From the NCBI GenBank assembly GCA_937121005.1, contig CAKZKB010000513.1, positions 1 through 6,553 on the forward strand: 6,553 nucleotides of DNA. The letters are read 5' to 3'. This stretch comes from an uncultured cyanobacterium. Lineage in GTDB: Bacteria; Cyanobacteriota; Cyanobacteriia; Cyanobacteriales; Geitlerinemataceae. The notes below the pieces were generated by a model. That model was given only the letters and a program-made list of their open reading frames with translations. It had not been told where the DNA came from and made no database searches. Shown piece after piece: positions 5,387-6,553 of this stretch (position 1 is its first letter; every line of letters begins with the position of its first letter). The position numbers and the translations under genes were made by a program.

Positions 5387-6466
5387 ATGGCGAAACTAGA
5401 GTTAAAAAATCTTAACAAAACCTACAATCGCAGCACGATCCCGGTTAAAGATATCAGTCTAACGGTAGAGGACAACGAGTTCTTGACTCTGCTAGGCCCG
5501 TCGGGTTGCGGTAAGTCTACCACGTTGCGGTTGGTGGCGGGTTTGGAAGAACCAACGCGGGGCAATATTGCCATTGGCGATCGCGATGTCACTCACCTCA
5601 AACCCGGCGAACGGAACATCTCCATGGTATTCCAAAGTTACGCCCTCTACCCGCACATGACAGTGTACGAGAATATGGCATCGGCGTTAAAATTGCGTAA
5701 AATTGATGAAGATGAAATCAAAAAGCGCATCGTCGAAGCCAGTCGCTTTCTCGATTTGTCCGAGAGTTTGATGGATCGAAAACCGGGTCAGCTTTCCGGC
5801 GGACAGCGCCAGCGCGTAGCATTAGGACGGGCATTGGTGCGCCAACCAGATGTATTTTTACTCGACGAACCGCTAAGTAATTTAGATGCGCTGTTGCGCG
5901 AACGAGTGCGGGCAGAAATCAAGCAACTTTTCGAGCAACAACAAGCCCCCGTCGTCTACGTGACCCACGATCAAGTAGAGGCGATGACGCTTTCGACTAA
6001 AGTTGCCGTTCTCTATGAAGGAAACGTGCAACAACTCGCACCGCCGCAGATGCTTTATACGAAACCTGCCAATCAATTTGTGGCTGGGTTTGTGGGTAGC
6101 CCGCAAATGAATTTGTTGACGCTACCGTGCGATAATAAGGTGGCGAAGTTGGGCGATTTGGGTATTCCGTTACCCGATCGCGTTTCGCCGCAGACGATCG
6201 TCTTAGGAATTCGCCCGGAAGACGTGCGCTTTGCCCGCGAAGAAGACAAACTCACCTTTCCCGGTAAAATCTTTTTGGTGGAGAACTTGGGGATGCAAAA
6301 CCTATTAAGTTTGCACGTAAAAGGTACGGGAAACAAGGAGATTACCGTGCGGGCGTTGCTGCCTGCGGAGGTCAAATGGAGTGGAGATGAGGTGACGCTA
6401 GCGGTGTCGCCCGAGGCGTTACATTGGTTTGATTCGGAAACGGGCGATCGCGTTGGAGGTGAGTAA
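5387..6466 (+). CDS. MalK/UgpC-type ABC transporter ATP-binding protein
   Basis: The 359-residue protein has the full set of ABC motifs: Walker A GPSGCGKST (37-45), Q-loop VFQSYALYPHM (81-91), signature LSGGQRQRVALGRAL (136-150), Walker B VFLLDEPLSNLD (156-167) and H-loop VTHDQVEAMTL (192-202). A C-terminal TOBE/OB region follows, with PANQFVAGFVGSPQMN (227-242) and GIRPEDVRFA (274-283). Length and tail are those of the CUT1 sugar-importer ATPases, which energise uptake of sugars or polyol-type solutes at the cytoplasmic membrane. No permease or binding-protein gene is in the window, so the substrate cannot be assigned; such ATPases can serve several unlinked permeases. The start is ATG 5387, where homology begins. 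The frame is open back to a TTG at 5297, but that falls in the probable promoter. The ribosome binding site is weak. Glucosylglycerol or other compatible-solute transport is only one possibility. Confidence 0.92.
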   Translation: MAKLELKNLNKTYNRSTIPVKDISLTVEDNEFLTLLGPSGCGKSTTLRLVAGLEEPTRGNIAIGDRDVTHLKPGERNISMVFQSYALYPHMTVYENMASALKLRKIDEDEIKKRIVEASRFLDLSESLMDRKPGQLSGGQRQRVALGRALVRQPDVFLLDEPLSNLDALLRERVRAEIKQLFEQQQAPVVYVTHDQVEAMTLSTKVAVLYEGNVQQLAPPQMLYTKPANQFVAGFVGSPQMNLLTLPCDNKVAKLGDLGIPLPDRVSPQTIVLGIRPEDVRFAREEDKLTFPGKIFLVENLGMQNLLSLHVKGTGNKEITVRALLPAEVKWSGDEVTLAVSPEALHWFDSETGDRVGGE

Positions 6467-6511
6467 ACCTCGGTAACATTGTGGGTGCGTTCCTAATCGG
6501 GACGATCGACG

Positions 6512-6520
6512 TGCTATCAT
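6512..6520 (+). promoter_or_regulatory. Possible promoter element of a gene beyond the window
   Basis: TGC-TATCAT is an extended -10 resembling the one at 5317-5325. No good -35 is visible upstream. A directly repeated GATCGT (6524-6529 and 6533-6538, approximately) follows. A GTG or ATG near the right edge could start a further gene, but too little is shown to call it. Confidence 0.25.
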
Positions 6521-6553
6521 AGATCGTAAAGATCGTTCTCGTGGCGATGATGC

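Noticed and set aside
1..6553. CRISPR array, transposase or prophage genes
   Set aside because: No regularly spaced direct repeats and no transposase, integrase or phage structural motifs were seen; the frequent GCGATCGC octamers are the HIP1 background of cyanobacteria and not a local array.

Overview
The window looks like a stretch of cyanobacterial chromosome. The octamer GCGATCGC (HIP1) occurs about a dozen times in 6.5 kb. The outer-membrane protein has the SLH plus coiled-coil plus OprB-barrel layout typical of cyanobacterial porins. I cannot name the species.

Left half, minus strand. At the left edge is a metal-chaperone-type GTPase of the COG0523 (CobW/zinc chaperone) family, start at 581. 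It is interrupted by an in-frame TAG at 15-17, and the codons after the TAG still read like the family. Further right is a compact three-gene operon read leftward from a promoter near 3230: a small, diverged COG0523-like NTPase (3157-2369), a metallophosphoesterase-fold protein with cysteines in place of two canonical metal ligands (2372-1560, ATGA overlap with the NTPase), and a second, catalytically degenerate paralogue (1524-820).

Right half, plus strand. A 560-residue SLH/OprB porin (3533-5215) carries a 19-residue segment with ten histidines. It is followed by a hairpin and then by a separate MalK/UgpC-type ABC ATPase (5387-6466). The last 87 bases hold no identifiable gene.

Three promoters, for the GTPase, the three-gene operon and the porin, each carry a 15-base palindromic operator in the same register (TGATAAT-S-ATTATYA), overlapping a good -10 element with a 17-base spacer. 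This looks like one Fur-superfamily regulon. Zur (zinc) is favoured over Fur because of the gene content: a CxCC metal chaperone, a His-rich porin and a Cys/His-remodelled metal enzyme. The first two promoters share a 26-base identical block and look like duplicates of each other.

Working model (inference): under zinc shortage the repressor releases all three units. The porin would bring Zn(II) through the outer membrane. The GTPase and the COG0523-like/phosphoesterase operon would then allocate zinc or maintain metalloenzymes inside the cell. The roles of the small NTPase and of the two unusual phosphoesterase-fold proteins are not known to me, and they are the most interesting part of the window.
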